From JANLVI01 sp031363915 (GTDB taxonomy: Bacteria > Vulcanimicrobiota > Vulcanimicrobiia > Vulcanimicrobiales > Vulcanimicrobiaceae), in assembly GCA_031363915.1 (NCBI GenBank), contig JANLVI010000007.1:124001-188000 (forward strand): 64,000 nucleotides of DNA. The letters run 5' to 3'. The notes below the pieces were generated by a model. The model was not told the origin of the DNA. It searched no databases and worked only from the letters and a program-made list of their open reading frames with translations. A program made the position numbers and the translations under genes. This document shows positions 25,364-33,355 of the stretch, in pieces. Within the stretch, counting starts at the first letter, position 1. Each line of letters starts with the position of its first letter.

Positions 25364-25396
25364 AAACGCCCGCTCCCTCGCGGGAACGGGCGTTTT
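25364..25396 (-). terminator. Intrinsic terminator after the SLH porin gene
   Basis: A nearly perfect stem: AAACGCCCG (25364-25372) pairs with CGGGCGTTT (25387-25395), and an inner TCCC/GGGA extension closes a small loop. On the minus strand the stem is followed by GCATTT, on the plus strand by TGCTTTGC, so it could work both ways. It sits 19 bp beyond the porin stop. Confidence 0.85.
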
Positions 25397-25414
25397 GCTT
25401 TGCTTCGGTTGGGT

Positions 25415-28150
25415 TTAGAAGCGAACTGCGAAGTTCACGTCTTCACGATTTTGCGTGAAGTTGAACGTCGGCAGGACGTTATCCGTGTACTTTTGCTGAC
25501 GGAAGAACGTCGTGATCGAGCTGTTGGTCTTCGGGATATTGTACGTCGCGCCGATCTGATATTGATCTTTGCGTTCGTCCATGTTTTGTCCGAGGACCGT
25601 GCCGTACGCACCGCGATAGCGCTGCGTATTGTAGTCGAGGTTCAGCGAGACGTCTTTGGTAACCGGCAGTGCTGCCGACGCCGCGTACGTGATGTGATAC
25701 ATGTCGACGTAGTTCGGGTAGAACGGGACCTTGCTGCCGCCGGTCGCGCCAAACTGTGAGCGCGGGTCGGGCGGGAGATTCGCTGCGGCTGCAGCGATCG
25801 CGCTCGGATCGAATGACTGCGTGCCGGGGTTGATCGGGTAGTACTGATACGCGGTCAAGTCTTTGCGCGAGAGATGTTCGACGCCGGCCGTCAGGTTGAC
25901 CGCGACCTTTTGTGCGAAGACCGGGAGGCTGAACGAAGCGCCGCCTTCGACCTTATCGAAGCTCTCTCTGGTCGAGGTGTAATAGCTCGGGCCGTAGACC
26001 AACGGGCCAAATCCGTTGGCACGCAACTCGTTGAGATGCTGTGCGTTGAGACGGCCGTTGACCGTGATGTCGCCGATCTTGATCGGTGAATTGACGGTCA
26101 ACGTTTCGCCCTGCGTGTTGGGGGCGAAGTTCGAGAAATACTGCGGTCCGGATGCCACGAACGGGTTGAACAGCGGATAGATGAACGTGAGGTTCGGATT
26201 GCCCGCGGTCTTAATGCCGTTGCCCGCCGTGAACTGCGAATCGAACTGCTGGTTGATACCCAGGTTATTGCCGAATCCGAAGAACTGCGGATAGTACGAG
26301 AGACGGTAGAAGGTGAAGAGCGACGGCGCGTTACCGAAGTAACGGATCGGAGCACCTGAAAAGAAGTTGGGTCCGACCGACTGATACTGCAGCGATGCAG
26401 TGACTTGATAGATCTTGAAACGCAGGCCGAGGACGCCCGCGGTGTCGGAGGTGGCAGCGACGTTGCGGAAGTCCGCGGTGTACTTGCTGCCGGCGACTTC
26501 ACCGAAGAGGATCGGCTTCGCGCTCTTGTCCGAGAACGTGAACGGTAACGGCGCTTGGAAGTCGAGGCCGAAGACCGTGTCGCTGACGGCGGTGAAGCCG
26601 CAGTTACACCCCTGGAACACGTTGGTCTGATCGAGCGAGGTGTAGACCTGGTCGTCATCCCAGAGACGGTTGAACGACAAGCCGACTTCGGCGCCCGCAA
26701 GACCCTTGATCTTGTGGTTGATTCGCGCGTTGATGTCGTAGCGCTGATAGTTGGTGTTGTTGTTGTACGTAAGACCGACGTAGGTGATCGTCACTTGCGA
26801 GCCCGCGGGAAGCGGGGCGGCGAAGACCACGGCGTTGAGGTTCTCGTTGAACAAGAAGCCCGGCAGCGCGACTGCCGCGCCGCCGACTTGCTGGCCCTGC
26901 GCGTTGTAGAGCGCGCCGTTATAGGCCGAGATGTAGACGCTACCGGTGACGGCTTTGCGGTCCAGGAAAACCTGGGTAAGCGCGCCGGTGCCGGAGGTGA
27001 ACGTGTTCGAACGGAGAGCGCCGGCCGAGGACTGCGCCTGACCCGGCTGCAGGTAGCCCGTTTGCGGACGAACCGTGAAGAACAGGTAGTTGTTCGCGGC
27101 GTAGATGCCGTTGGGATCCGAAACACCGGTGTTCGTGTTGAGCAACACTTGATCCAGGCGTTGGAACGTGACCTGGAACTGCGTGAGGCCGTTGAGCGTG
27201 CCCGTGAAGTTGAAGCCCTTGCCGTACGGGTTGACCGGATTCTCGTAGCCGGGACCCGTCGAGAGGCCGCCCTCGCTTGCGCGATAGGCAAGGCCCGTAC
27301 GCGAGCTCAGGATGTTGTCGAGTTGCCCGTCGCGGATCTGGAGGTTGGTGAGATTGCCGGCCTTCGCCACGTTCACGAGGACATCGGGCGAGAAATTGTA
27401 GCCGTTCTGCGTCGAGAACTCACCGCCGTAGCCATAGCTTAGGAAGTGGATCGGCAGCGAAACCGTGAGATTCTCGTTGATGGCATACGAGAACGTGAAT
27501 TTATCGTCGAGGCGAACCAACTCACCCGGGCCGGCCTGCTCGAGCGGGCTGTTGTTGGCGGGCGAGGTGAGGAACGCGTTGACGAACGGGTCGATACCGC
27601 CCGTGCGACCCGCCGCAACTGATCCGCCGTAGTACAGCGCGGTATTCGGTGCGCCAACAGCAATCGCCGTGTTGACGATCGACTTGGCCGGGGTTGTGCG
27701 CTGACGCGAGCTGTTGTTCGGCAGAATCACGCCGTGGAACTGAACCGACTGCGCGAACTTCGTGCGCTTGTCGAGCGCGTCGAGCGCGTCCTCGACGTTG
27801 GTCACACGAACGCCCAGCGAATCGAGCTCATCTTTGAACGCGTCGATCAGCTTCTGCAGCTTGTCGAGATCCGCTTTCGAAGGTGTCTGCGAAACGTTGA
27901 GATTCACACGTTGGATGATGCGGCTGATGATGACCGCAATTTCGTAACGCGTAAGCGGGCGATCACCTTTGAAAGTCCCGTCGCTGTAGCCTTCGATGAA
28001 TCCGTCCGCCGCGAGCGACTGAATGGCCTGATAGGCCCAGTGCGTCGAGGGAACGTCCACGAACGGCGTAGCGGCGGCGCCCTGGCCCATGCCAATGACC
28101 GAACCTACGCTTAGGCCGGCCATGAGGACCAGGGTTGCGAGACGCTTCAT
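25415..28150 (-). CDS. SLH-domain outer-membrane porin
   Basis: 911 residues with a strong GGAGG ribosome-binding site. A signal peptide ends near GAAATP. One SLH domain (about residues 30-75: FVDVPSTHWAYQAIQSLAAD and GYSDGTFKGDRPLTRYEIAV) is followed by a coiled-coil (about 85-130). About 770 residues of alternating beta strands come next, ending in NFAVRF with a terminal phenylalanine, the BamA recognition signature. In cyanobacteria, Deinococcus and Negativicutes such porins bind secondary cell-wall polymers through SLH and hold the outer membrane to peptidoglycan. Its own terminator and 5' region suggest separate, probably strong expression. The barrel is longer than OprB (about 450 aa), so substrate and strand number are uncertain. 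Confidence 0.82.
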   Translation of the reverse strand: MKRLATLVLMAGLSVGSVIGMGQGAAATPFVDVPSTHWAYQAIQSLAADGFIEGYSDGTFKGDRPLTRYEIAVIISRIIQRVNLNVSQTPSKADLDKLQKLIDAFKDELDSLGVRVTNVEDALDALDKRTKFAQSVQFHGVILPNNSSRQRTTPAKSIVNTAIAVGAPNTALYYGGSVAAGRTGGIDPFVNAFLTSPANNSPLEQAGPGELVRLDDKFTFSYAINENLTVSLPIHFLSYGYGGEFSTQNGYNFSPDVLVNVAKAGNLTNLQIRDGQLDNILSSRTGLAYRASEGGLSTGPGYENPVNPYGKGFNFTGTLNGLTQFQVTFQRLDQVLLNTNTGVSDPNGIYAANNYLFFTVRPQTGYLQPGQAQSSAGALRSNTFTSGTGALTQVFLDRKAVTGSVYISAYNGALYNAQGQQVGGAAVALPGFLFNENLNAVVFAAPLPAGSQVTITYVGLTYNNNTNYQRYDINARINHKIKGLAGAEVGLSFNRLWDDDQVYTSLDQTNVFQGCNCGFTAVSDTVFGLDFQAPLPFTFSDKSAKPILFGEVAGSKYTADFRNVAATSDTAGVLGLRFKIYQVTASLQYQSVGPNFFSGAPIRYFGNAPSLFTFYRLSYYPQFFGFGNNLGINQQFDSQFTAGNGIKTAGNPNLTFIYPLFNPFVASGPQYFSNFAPNTQGETLTVNSPIKIGDITVNGRLNAQHLNELRANGFGPLVYGPSYYTSTRESFDKVEGGASFSLPVFAQKVAVNLTAGVEHLSRKDLTAYQYYPINPGTQSFDPSAIAAAAANLPPDPRSQFGATGGSKVPFYPNYVDMYHITYAASAALPVTKDVSLNLDYNTQRYRGAYGTVLGQNMDERKDQYQIGATYNIPKTNSSITTFFRQQKYTDNVLPTFNFTQNREDVNFAVRF

Positions 28151-28367
28151 ATGTCCTCCAGAAAAGTAGGGCTGCCTCGACCGAACGCGTGGTTACCGCT
28201 ACCGGATCTGCGGAGTTTCTTCGTTTACCTTCGCAGAGCACGGGACCGCTGTCGTTCGCGAGAACGGCAGACACGGAAACGACGCCCTCGTTGGAGCGCA
28301 TGCCGAGGCCACAAATACGCCCGCGAATGGGGGACTCCTCCCCAAGGTAAGCGGCTTTTCCGATCCC
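28151..28367. promoter_or_regulatory. 5' region of the SLH porin gene
   Basis: About 217 bp between the RuvC-like gene and the porin. It holds GGTAAG/CTTACC inverted repeats around 28345-28372 and a GGGGA/TCCCC hairpin at 28331-28344, both without a T-tract. The GGAGG ribosome-binding site lies at 28154-28158 on the minus strand. A promoter for the porin is expected here but no clear -35/-10 pair was found. Confidence 0.35.
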
Positions 28368-28799
28368 TTACCGCGAGTTGGAAATCTTGCGGTCCGTAAC
28401 GTCGTCTTTCGTTATAAAGCGTTCGGCGATAAGGAGGGCGGCGTAATCGTCGATCGGACGGTCTGGCAGCAACATCCCGCGCGGGACGAGGCGCCGCCAG
28501 CCTCGGGGCGGATGGTCGAGAAAAAACCGGGCCCGGGCCCGCAGGGTGGTCTCGCGCTCATCGACGAGCGCGTACGGGAGTGCGACCCGATCGATGGCGG
28601 CACCGACAAACGCGGCGTTCGTCCCACGGCCCAGGGCCACGGTTTCAATCGCGTAAACCCCGGCGAGCCTGGCGAGCTCCCGGTCGAGATCGTCGATCGG
28701 GATGATACCGATCGCGATCGGGGGCTCGCCGCAGACGCGCACGACGGCATAGCCGCACTTGCGCGTCCCCGGATCGATCCCCAAAATCAATCCGGCCAC
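28368..28799 (-). CDS. RuvC/YqgF-like RNase H-fold protein
   Basis: 143 residues. The N-terminal LGIDPGTRKCGYAVV places the first catalytic aspartate at residue 9. ALVDERETT (about 78-85) matches the YqgF-type DERLTT element, and IDDYAALLIAERF (about 116-128) supplies the last acidic pair. The overall size matches YqgF (about 140) more than RuvC (about 160-170). YqgF processes pre-16S rRNA, and RuvC resolves Holliday junctions; the sequence is too divergent to choose. It overlaps the DUF3084 stop by 1 bp as the last gene of the LPS-export run, a surprising partner for either role. Confidence 0.6.
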   Translation of the reverse strand: MAGLILGIDPGTRKCGYAVVRVCGEPPIAIGIIPIDDLDRELARLAGVYAIETVALGRGTNAAFVGAAIDRVALPYALVDERETTLRARARFFLDHPPRGWRRLVPRGMLLPDRPIDDYAALLIAERFITKDDVTDRKISNSR

Positions 28800-29734
28800 T
28801 AGTGCGTGCTGCTGAACCCGAAATCGAGCCGCAGCGAGGTCGTGTGCGGATAGACGTCGTCGACGGCTTTTGCGACCACGCGATACTTGCCGCGGGCGTG
28901 GCTAAGTTGCTGGATGAGCGCGGTAAGCTGCGTCTGGTTGATAAGCGGTAATTCCAAAAAGACGGGCGGCACGCCGCGTACGGCCATCACTTGCCGGGCC
29001 GCTGCAACAAGATCCGCATAATTGAACGGCGTCCCGCCCGCGACGTCGGTCGAGGCGAGCACTTCGCCCGCACGCGCGAGCCGTATGTCGGCGTAGGCTT
29101 CGAACGAAAAGCTCAGCTGGTCGCCGCGGAAGATATTGCGGTCGGCGACGGGCAAGAGCAGAACCGGATCGATACGGTCGCGATCCGCGACGTCGGCCAG
29201 TTGCTGGACGAGCAACTTTCGCACTTCGGGGTCGCTCGATTTCTTTTTATTCGGAATCAGCGCATACGGCGGTTTCGCAAAGCGGGCGTTCGCCGCACGC
29301 ACCGTTTCATCAAAGAAGTCCGAGAACGTCTTGAGCTGGACGGCTGCGGGCTGGTCTTTATTGAAGACGACGAAGTTGACGTAGATCGGCGCGAACTTCG
29401 AGAGTACCAGGCGCCGGTTGCGCGTGGTGTTGAGTTCGCGTTCCTGTGTTGCGGCTTGTGCTTGCAGCGCGTGGATGCGCGCGTTGATCTCGCCCAAGCG
29501 AAAGAACGCCGTGCGGACCGACTCCGATGCGATGAGCGCCACGACCGTGACGGAGAGCGCGATGAGCATCCCCGTCCCGACCGCAACGATCGTCGATGTG
29601 TACTTCGGACGCAACCCAAAGAGCGTGAGTCGGCGCCGGCCGACCTGATGTCCGACGCGATCACCGACGTACGCGACGACGCCCGCGACGATCACGATAA
29701 AGAGAGCGATCAAGATGCCGGGTAAGAACGTCAC
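28799..29734 (-). CDS. DUF3084-domain membrane protein
   Basis: 311 residues from a GTG at 29734 that overlaps the lptF/G stop (GTGA). Two N-terminal transmembrane helices flank the signature VGDRVGHQVGRRRLTLFGLRPKYT, followed by a coiled-coil (about 75-115) and a C-terminal domain of mixed structure with no catalytic motif. DUF3084 proteins occur in cyanobacteria and other non-proteobacterial diderms and have no assigned function. Coupling to the LPS export permease suggests a role in envelope or LPS transport. That link is inference from position. Confidence 0.75.
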   Translation of the reverse strand: MTFLPGILIALFIVIVAGVVAYVGDRVGHQVGRRRLTLFGLRPKYTSTIVAVGTGMLIALSVTVVALIASESVRTAFFRLGEINARIHALQAQAATQERELNTTRNRRLVLSKFAPIYVNFVVFNKDQPAAVQLKTFSDFFDETVRAANARFAKPPYALIPNKKKSSDPEVRKLLVQQLADVADRDRIDPVLLLPVADRNIFRGDQLSFSFEAYADIRLARAGEVLASTDVAGGTPFNYADLVAAARQVMAVRGVPPVFLELPLINQTQLTALIQQLSHARGKYRVVAKAVDDVYPHTTSLRLDFGFSSTH

Positions 29735-30849
29735 GCGCCGGATGCCCGCCGCAAGAGCCACAGGCCGATGCCCGTGAAGAGGACGTTCGGCGTCCAGGCT
29801 GCGATGAATGCCGCCGGACCGCCGATCTCGCCAATCGAAGCAAAGACGGTGACGATCACGTAGTAGACGAACACGATCGCGACGGCGAGGCCAAACCCGA
29901 GCGACGCGCCGCCGCCGCGCGTGGGACGAATGCCGAAGGGCACGGCAATGAGCGCGAAGACGAACGCCGCAAACGGGCGGGCGGCCTTGGCTTCGTACGT
30001 CGCTCGGAACTGATTATCTTGAAGCGGCGTAAGCTGGCCCGAATCCAACTGCTGCTTGATCTGCGCACGGGACATCTCTTCGGGGTTCGAAAGCGTCGCC
30101 CGCTTCGCGATCTCACCCGGCGGCTCGCCGATATCGACGCGCAGCTTCGGATCGGTACTCGTCGCGCTGAGCGATCCATCCGGAGCGATATGGTAAATCG
30201 TCGCATCGACGAACGACCACGTCGGTGCGACGTAGGTGGCTTTATCGCTGAAGATGATCTCGGAGGGGTGCTGGTCGCGATCGTACTGGATGATCGTAAC
30301 GTGCTGAAGCGTTTGCGTCGTCGGATCGAGTGCCGCCGCATTCGTTAGTTGGCGGCCGCCGCCGGGGAGCGGGATTGCGATATTGAGGTTGCTCGTAATC
30401 GGGGAGAGCTTCTTGATGACCGCTTCGCGCACGTACGCCGCGCGGTCGGTCGCGAGCGGCACGACTTCTTCTTGCAGCACGAGCACGATGACCGAGGTGA
30501 AGAACCCGACGACGAGCAGCGGTGCGACGATGCGAATGAGGCTGATGCCGCCCGCTTTCATCGCCGTGATCTCGCTCTCTCCCGAGAGCCGTCCGAGCGA
30601 GAGGAGCACGCCCAGGAGCATCGCCATCGGAATCACGTAGAGCAAATACTGCGGCATGAGCAGCGAGAAATATTGCATTGCGGCCCACAGCGGCGCGTGT
30701 TCGTCGGAGACCAGCTTCCCGAGCGCGATTAAATTGGTCGCGGTGAAGATTAGCGTGAACGCCGAAAAGCCGAACGTGAACGGACCGCCGAGTTCGCTCA
30801 CCATGTAGCGGTCCATGATCGTGACGCGCCGCTGCGCGTTTACCGCCAT
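29731..30849 (-). CDS. LPS export permease, LptF/LptG (YjgP/YjgQ) family
   Basis: 372 residues from the ATG at 30849. It has three N-terminal transmembrane helices beginning TIMDRYMVSELGGPFTFGF, with the coupling-helix region LGRLSGESEITAMKAGGIS. A periplasmic beta-jellyroll of about 170 residues follows, then three C-terminal helices with ALIAVPFGIRPTRGG. The family pairs with LptB to extract LPS from the inner membrane and feed LptC/LptA. Proteobacteria need both LptF and LptG; only one is present here, so it may act as a homodimer or have a partner elsewhere. It follows lptB by 22 bp. Confidence 0.88.
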   Translation of the reverse strand: MAVNAQRRVTIMDRYMVSELGGPFTFGFSAFTLIFTATNLIALGKLVSDEHAPLWAAMQYFSLLMPQYLLYVIPMAMLLGVLLSLGRLSGESEITAMKAGGISLIRIVAPLLVVGFFTSVIVLVLQEEVVPLATDRAAYVREAVIKKLSPITSNLNIAIPLPGGGRQLTNAAALDPTTQTLQHVTIIQYDRDQHPSEIIFSDKATYVAPTWSFVDATIYHIAPDGSLSATSTDPKLRVDIGEPPGEIAKRATLSNPEEMSRAQIKQQLDSGQLTPLQDNQFRATYEAKAARPFAAFVFALIAVPFGIRPTRGGGASLGFGLAVAIVFVYYVIVTVFASIGEIGGPAAFIAAWTPNVLFTGIGLWLLRRASGA

Positions 30850-30871
30850 TGCGACGCCCCGAGCAACGCGA

Positions 30872-31615
30872 TCACAGTCGGAATCCTTCTCCGAGATAAA
30901 ATTTGCGCGCGAGTTCCGAATTGAGCACGTCATCGGCACTGCCGGAGACTTCGATCCGCCCGTTGTTGAGAATGTATGCCCGATCGACGATCGCAAGCGT
31001 CTCGCGCACTTGGTGATCGGTGATGAGGACGCCGAGTCCCTTATCGCGCAATTGACGAATCATCGCTTGAATGTCGGCGACCGCGATCGGATCGATCCCG
31101 GTAAACGGTTCGTCGAGTAAAAGAAACGCCGGTTCCGTCGCGATGGCACGCGCGATTTCGACCCGCCGGCGCTCGCCGCCCGAGAGCGAATCGCCGCGCG
31201 CGTCGATGAAGCGCGCGAGGCCGAATTCATCGAGCAGTGCGGGAAGCCGTTCTTCTTGCTCTTCGCGCGAGACGCCGTTCATCTCCCAAATCAAGCGGAT
31301 ATTATCGCCGACCGAGAGTTTGCGAAAGATCGAGTTCTCCTGCGCGAGATATCCGATCCCCGCGCGCGCGCGCATGTGCATCGGCGCACCGGTCAAATCG
31401 TAATCACCGCCCGCGCGTTCGAGCACGACGCGGCCGGCGTCCGGCTTCACCAACCCAACGACCATATAAAACGTCGTCGTTTTACCGGCGCCGTTGGGAC
31501 CGAGCAGACCGACGACTTCACCGCGGCGTACGTCGGCGCTCACGCCGTCGACGACCGCGCGTTTGCCGTAGCTCTTCTTGAGCGATGTGATGACGATGCG
31601 CTGGTCGTCGATCAT
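30872..31615 (-). CDS. lptB: LPS export ABC transporter ATPase LptB
   Basis: 247 residues. Walker A GPNGAGKT (about 39-46), Q-loop GIGYLAQENSIFRKLSV, signature LSGGERRRVEIARAI, Walker B FLLLDEPFTGIDPIAV, H-loop TDHQVRETL. The Q-loop and signature sequences are diagnostic of LptB over other ABC ATPases. It powers the LptF/G permease. The start overlaps lptC by 4 bp (ATGA), giving the usual lptC-lptB linkage but with the permease on the same transcript. Confidence 0.94.
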   Translation of the reverse strand: MIDDQRIVITSLKKSYGKRAVVDGVSADVRRGEVVGLLGPNGAGKTTTFYMVVGLVKPDAGRVVLERAGGDYDLTGAPMHMRARAGIGYLAQENSIFRKLSVGDNIRLIWEMNGVSREEQEERLPALLDEFGLARFIDARGDSLSGGERRRVEIARAIATEPAFLLLDEPFTGIDPIAVADIQAMIRQLRDKGLGVLITDHQVRETLAIVDRAYILNNGRIEVSGSADDVLNSELARKFYLGEGFRL

Positions 31616-32163
31616 CGCGCGAGCGTCCGAATCCGCGCGTCTTCCAAGCGTACGTTGCCGTCGATCACATCGCCCTTGATCGTATCGCCGCCCGGGCTCG
31701 TTACGACGACATGCCCGTCGCCGTGGAATTGTTCGTCTTGGCTTGTATAGCGGAGTCGGTCGCAGGTCATCAGGGCGCCCGCCTGCGTGCGCGTTCGTAC
31801 TCCACCAGTCATCACGAGTGTTTTACTGCTTTCATCCACCGTCGCCTTCGGCGCATCGGAGGTCATCGTGCGCCCACTCGCGTCGTAAAACTCGACATGC
31901 GGCTGAGTGAAGACGCCGGCGCTATGGCCCTTGGCATCGCGCGCGCCGGTATACGACGGTGCGGTCAGGTAATACGCCTTGCGTTTTCCATGCATCCCGG
32001 TGATCGTGGGCTGCCGGCCCTCGCCGCCGGCGGCGCTCACGCGAATCGGTTCGACCGTCGGCGATCCGCGGGGGCTCGGCGATGCGCTGGGGAGCGGCGT
32101 AGCGGGGCGGCCACAACCCGCAAGCAGCGCCACAACGACGAGTTTACGCCACACGTTCGGCAA
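31612..32163 (-). CDS. lptC: LptC/OstA-like lipoprotein of LPS transport
   Basis: 183 residues. The lipobox LLAGC (cysteine near residue 17) predicts a lipoprotein, whereas E. coli LptC has a transmembrane anchor. After a proline/serine-rich linker the beta-jellyroll sequence resembles OstA/LptA and LptC: VEFYDASGRTMTSDAPKATV, LVMTGGVRTRT and GDTIKGDVIDGNVRLEDARI. It should pass LPS from the permease to the periplasmic bridge. No separate LptA or LptD is in the window, so this protein may serve as LptC, LptA, or a hybrid. It overlaps the O-antigen ligase gene by 20 bp and lptB by 4 bp. Confidence 0.8.
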   Translation of the reverse strand: MPNVWRKLVVVALLAGCGRPATPLPSASPSPRGSPTVEPIRVSAAGGEGRQPTITGMHGKRKAYYLTAPSYTGARDAKGHSAGVFTQPHVEFYDASGRTMTSDAPKATVDESSKTLVMTGGVRTRTQAGALMTCDRLRYTSQDEQFHGDGHVVVTSPGGDTIKGDVIDGNVRLEDARIRTLAR

Positions 32164-33355
32164 GTCCGAAGCGGAGCGCGGCGATCGCGAGTGCGGTAAA
32201 CATGAACCAGATCATAAACGTTATACTCACCGAATTGAGCAACGTGTGCAGCGTGGCAGCACCAATCCCGCAGGTGATGCCGTAGGCGAGGATCCGGTTC
32301 GGCTCAGGCGCCCCCACACCGATCCGCCGGTAGAGGCGCACAAAGGCAACGCCGCCGTAGGCGAGCGCGGCGACGCCGAGGATTCCGGTTTCATCGAGGA
32401 TCGAGAGCAGCATGTTGTGCGGATCGTACCCGACGGGCGTCGTCACGGGTGGGCCGTCCGGCGGGCGAAAGACATCGTAGGTCCGGTGGTAGGCCAGCGG
32501 CCCCATCCCGCTGAGCGGGAAACGCGCGAACGTCGCAGCGCCCGTCGCCCAGGCGGCGGTGCGGGCGAACGTGTCTTGCGGATTATGATGTCGCGCGCCC
32601 ACGCCCAGTTCGAGCGCGAGCGCCGCGGCGAGGACGACCGCTCCACCGATGACGACGCGTCGGTTCGCAAACCGCGCGAGGAAGAAAGCCGCCCCGATCG
32701 CGCCGGCGATGAGACCGCTGCGCGAGAACGTAAAGGCGAGCGTCACAACGGAGAGCACGAGGGCGGCAAGAGCGAGGGACCGCATCGATCGCTCGCGCGC
32801 GGCGCCGAGGACACCGGCTGCGGTACCCGCGATGACGAGGGTGCTTGCGGCCAGTTCGTTTGGATTGAGAAACGTCCCGACGGCACGCCCATTGTTGACG
32901 ACGGCAAGGGCGATCGGCCACTTGAGCGCCGCGAGTACGAGCGCCAGTGCGAACGCAGCAATCGACGTGCCGAAGAGGCAGCGATAGATCGTTTGCGGTG
33001 CACCGGCATCGCCGTAAAAGCGTTCGAGTCCGTAATGCGAGATCGCGTACGAGAGCAGCGCCAGCGAAAAGACGACGCCGGTGATCGGCTCGAATCCCAG
33101 TGCCCCGCCAAGCAGCGTGACCAAAAAATTCGCTGCGACCGGCCAGAAGAGCGGGCCGAGCGGCTGCAGCCGGCGCGCGACGCCGATGCCGACGACGGCG
33201 GTGAGCGCGAGGATCCCGACCAGGATCGCGAGTGTCGGCGCGTACGGCACGAGCGGCGCGACCGGCGGCCGCGATTGATCGAGGACCGCGAACATTCCGT
33301 ACGCGGGCATCGTGCAGTAGAGGAGCGCGAGCGCGAGGACGACGATCCGCTTCAC
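32144..33355 (-). CDS. O-antigen ligase (WaaL/Wzy_C) family membrane protein
   Basis: 403 residues with about eleven transmembrane helices. The Wzy_C domain shows GTFLNPNELAASTLVIAG, TFSRSGLIAGAIG and, in the large periplasmic loop, TPVGYDPHNMLLSILDETG. The DPHN histidine and the arginine of FSRSG are the residues expected to act in catalysis. WaaL transfers polymerised O-antigen from undecaprenyl diphosphate to lipid A-core on the periplasmic face; bactoprenol polymerases share this fold. Its position between an LpxB-related gene and lptC favours ligase. Confidence 0.8.
   Translation of the reverse strand: MKRIVVLALALLYCTMPAYGMFAVLDQSRPPVAPLVPYAPTLAILVGILALTAVVGIGVARRLQPLGPLFWPVAANFLVTLLGGALGFEPITGVVFSLALLSYAISHYGLERFYGDAGAPQTIYRCLFGTSIAAFALALVLAALKWPIALAVVNNGRAVGTFLNPNELAASTLVIAGTAAGVLGAARERSMRSLALAALVLSVVTLAFTFSRSGLIAGAIGAAFFLARFANRRVVIGGAVVLAAALALELGVGARHHNPQDTFARTAAWATGAATFARFPLSGMGPLAYHRTYDVFRPPDGPPVTTPVGYDPHNMLLSILDETGILGVAALAYGGVAFVRLYRRIGVGAPEPNRILAYGITCGIGAATLHTLLNSVSITFMIWFMFTALAIAALRFGLAERVA

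Noticed and set aside
28320..28372. Possible riboswitch upstream of the SLH porin
   Set aside because: Only short inverted repeats (GGTAAG/CTTACC and GGGGA/TCCCC) are present; no conserved core of a known riboswitch class could be matched.
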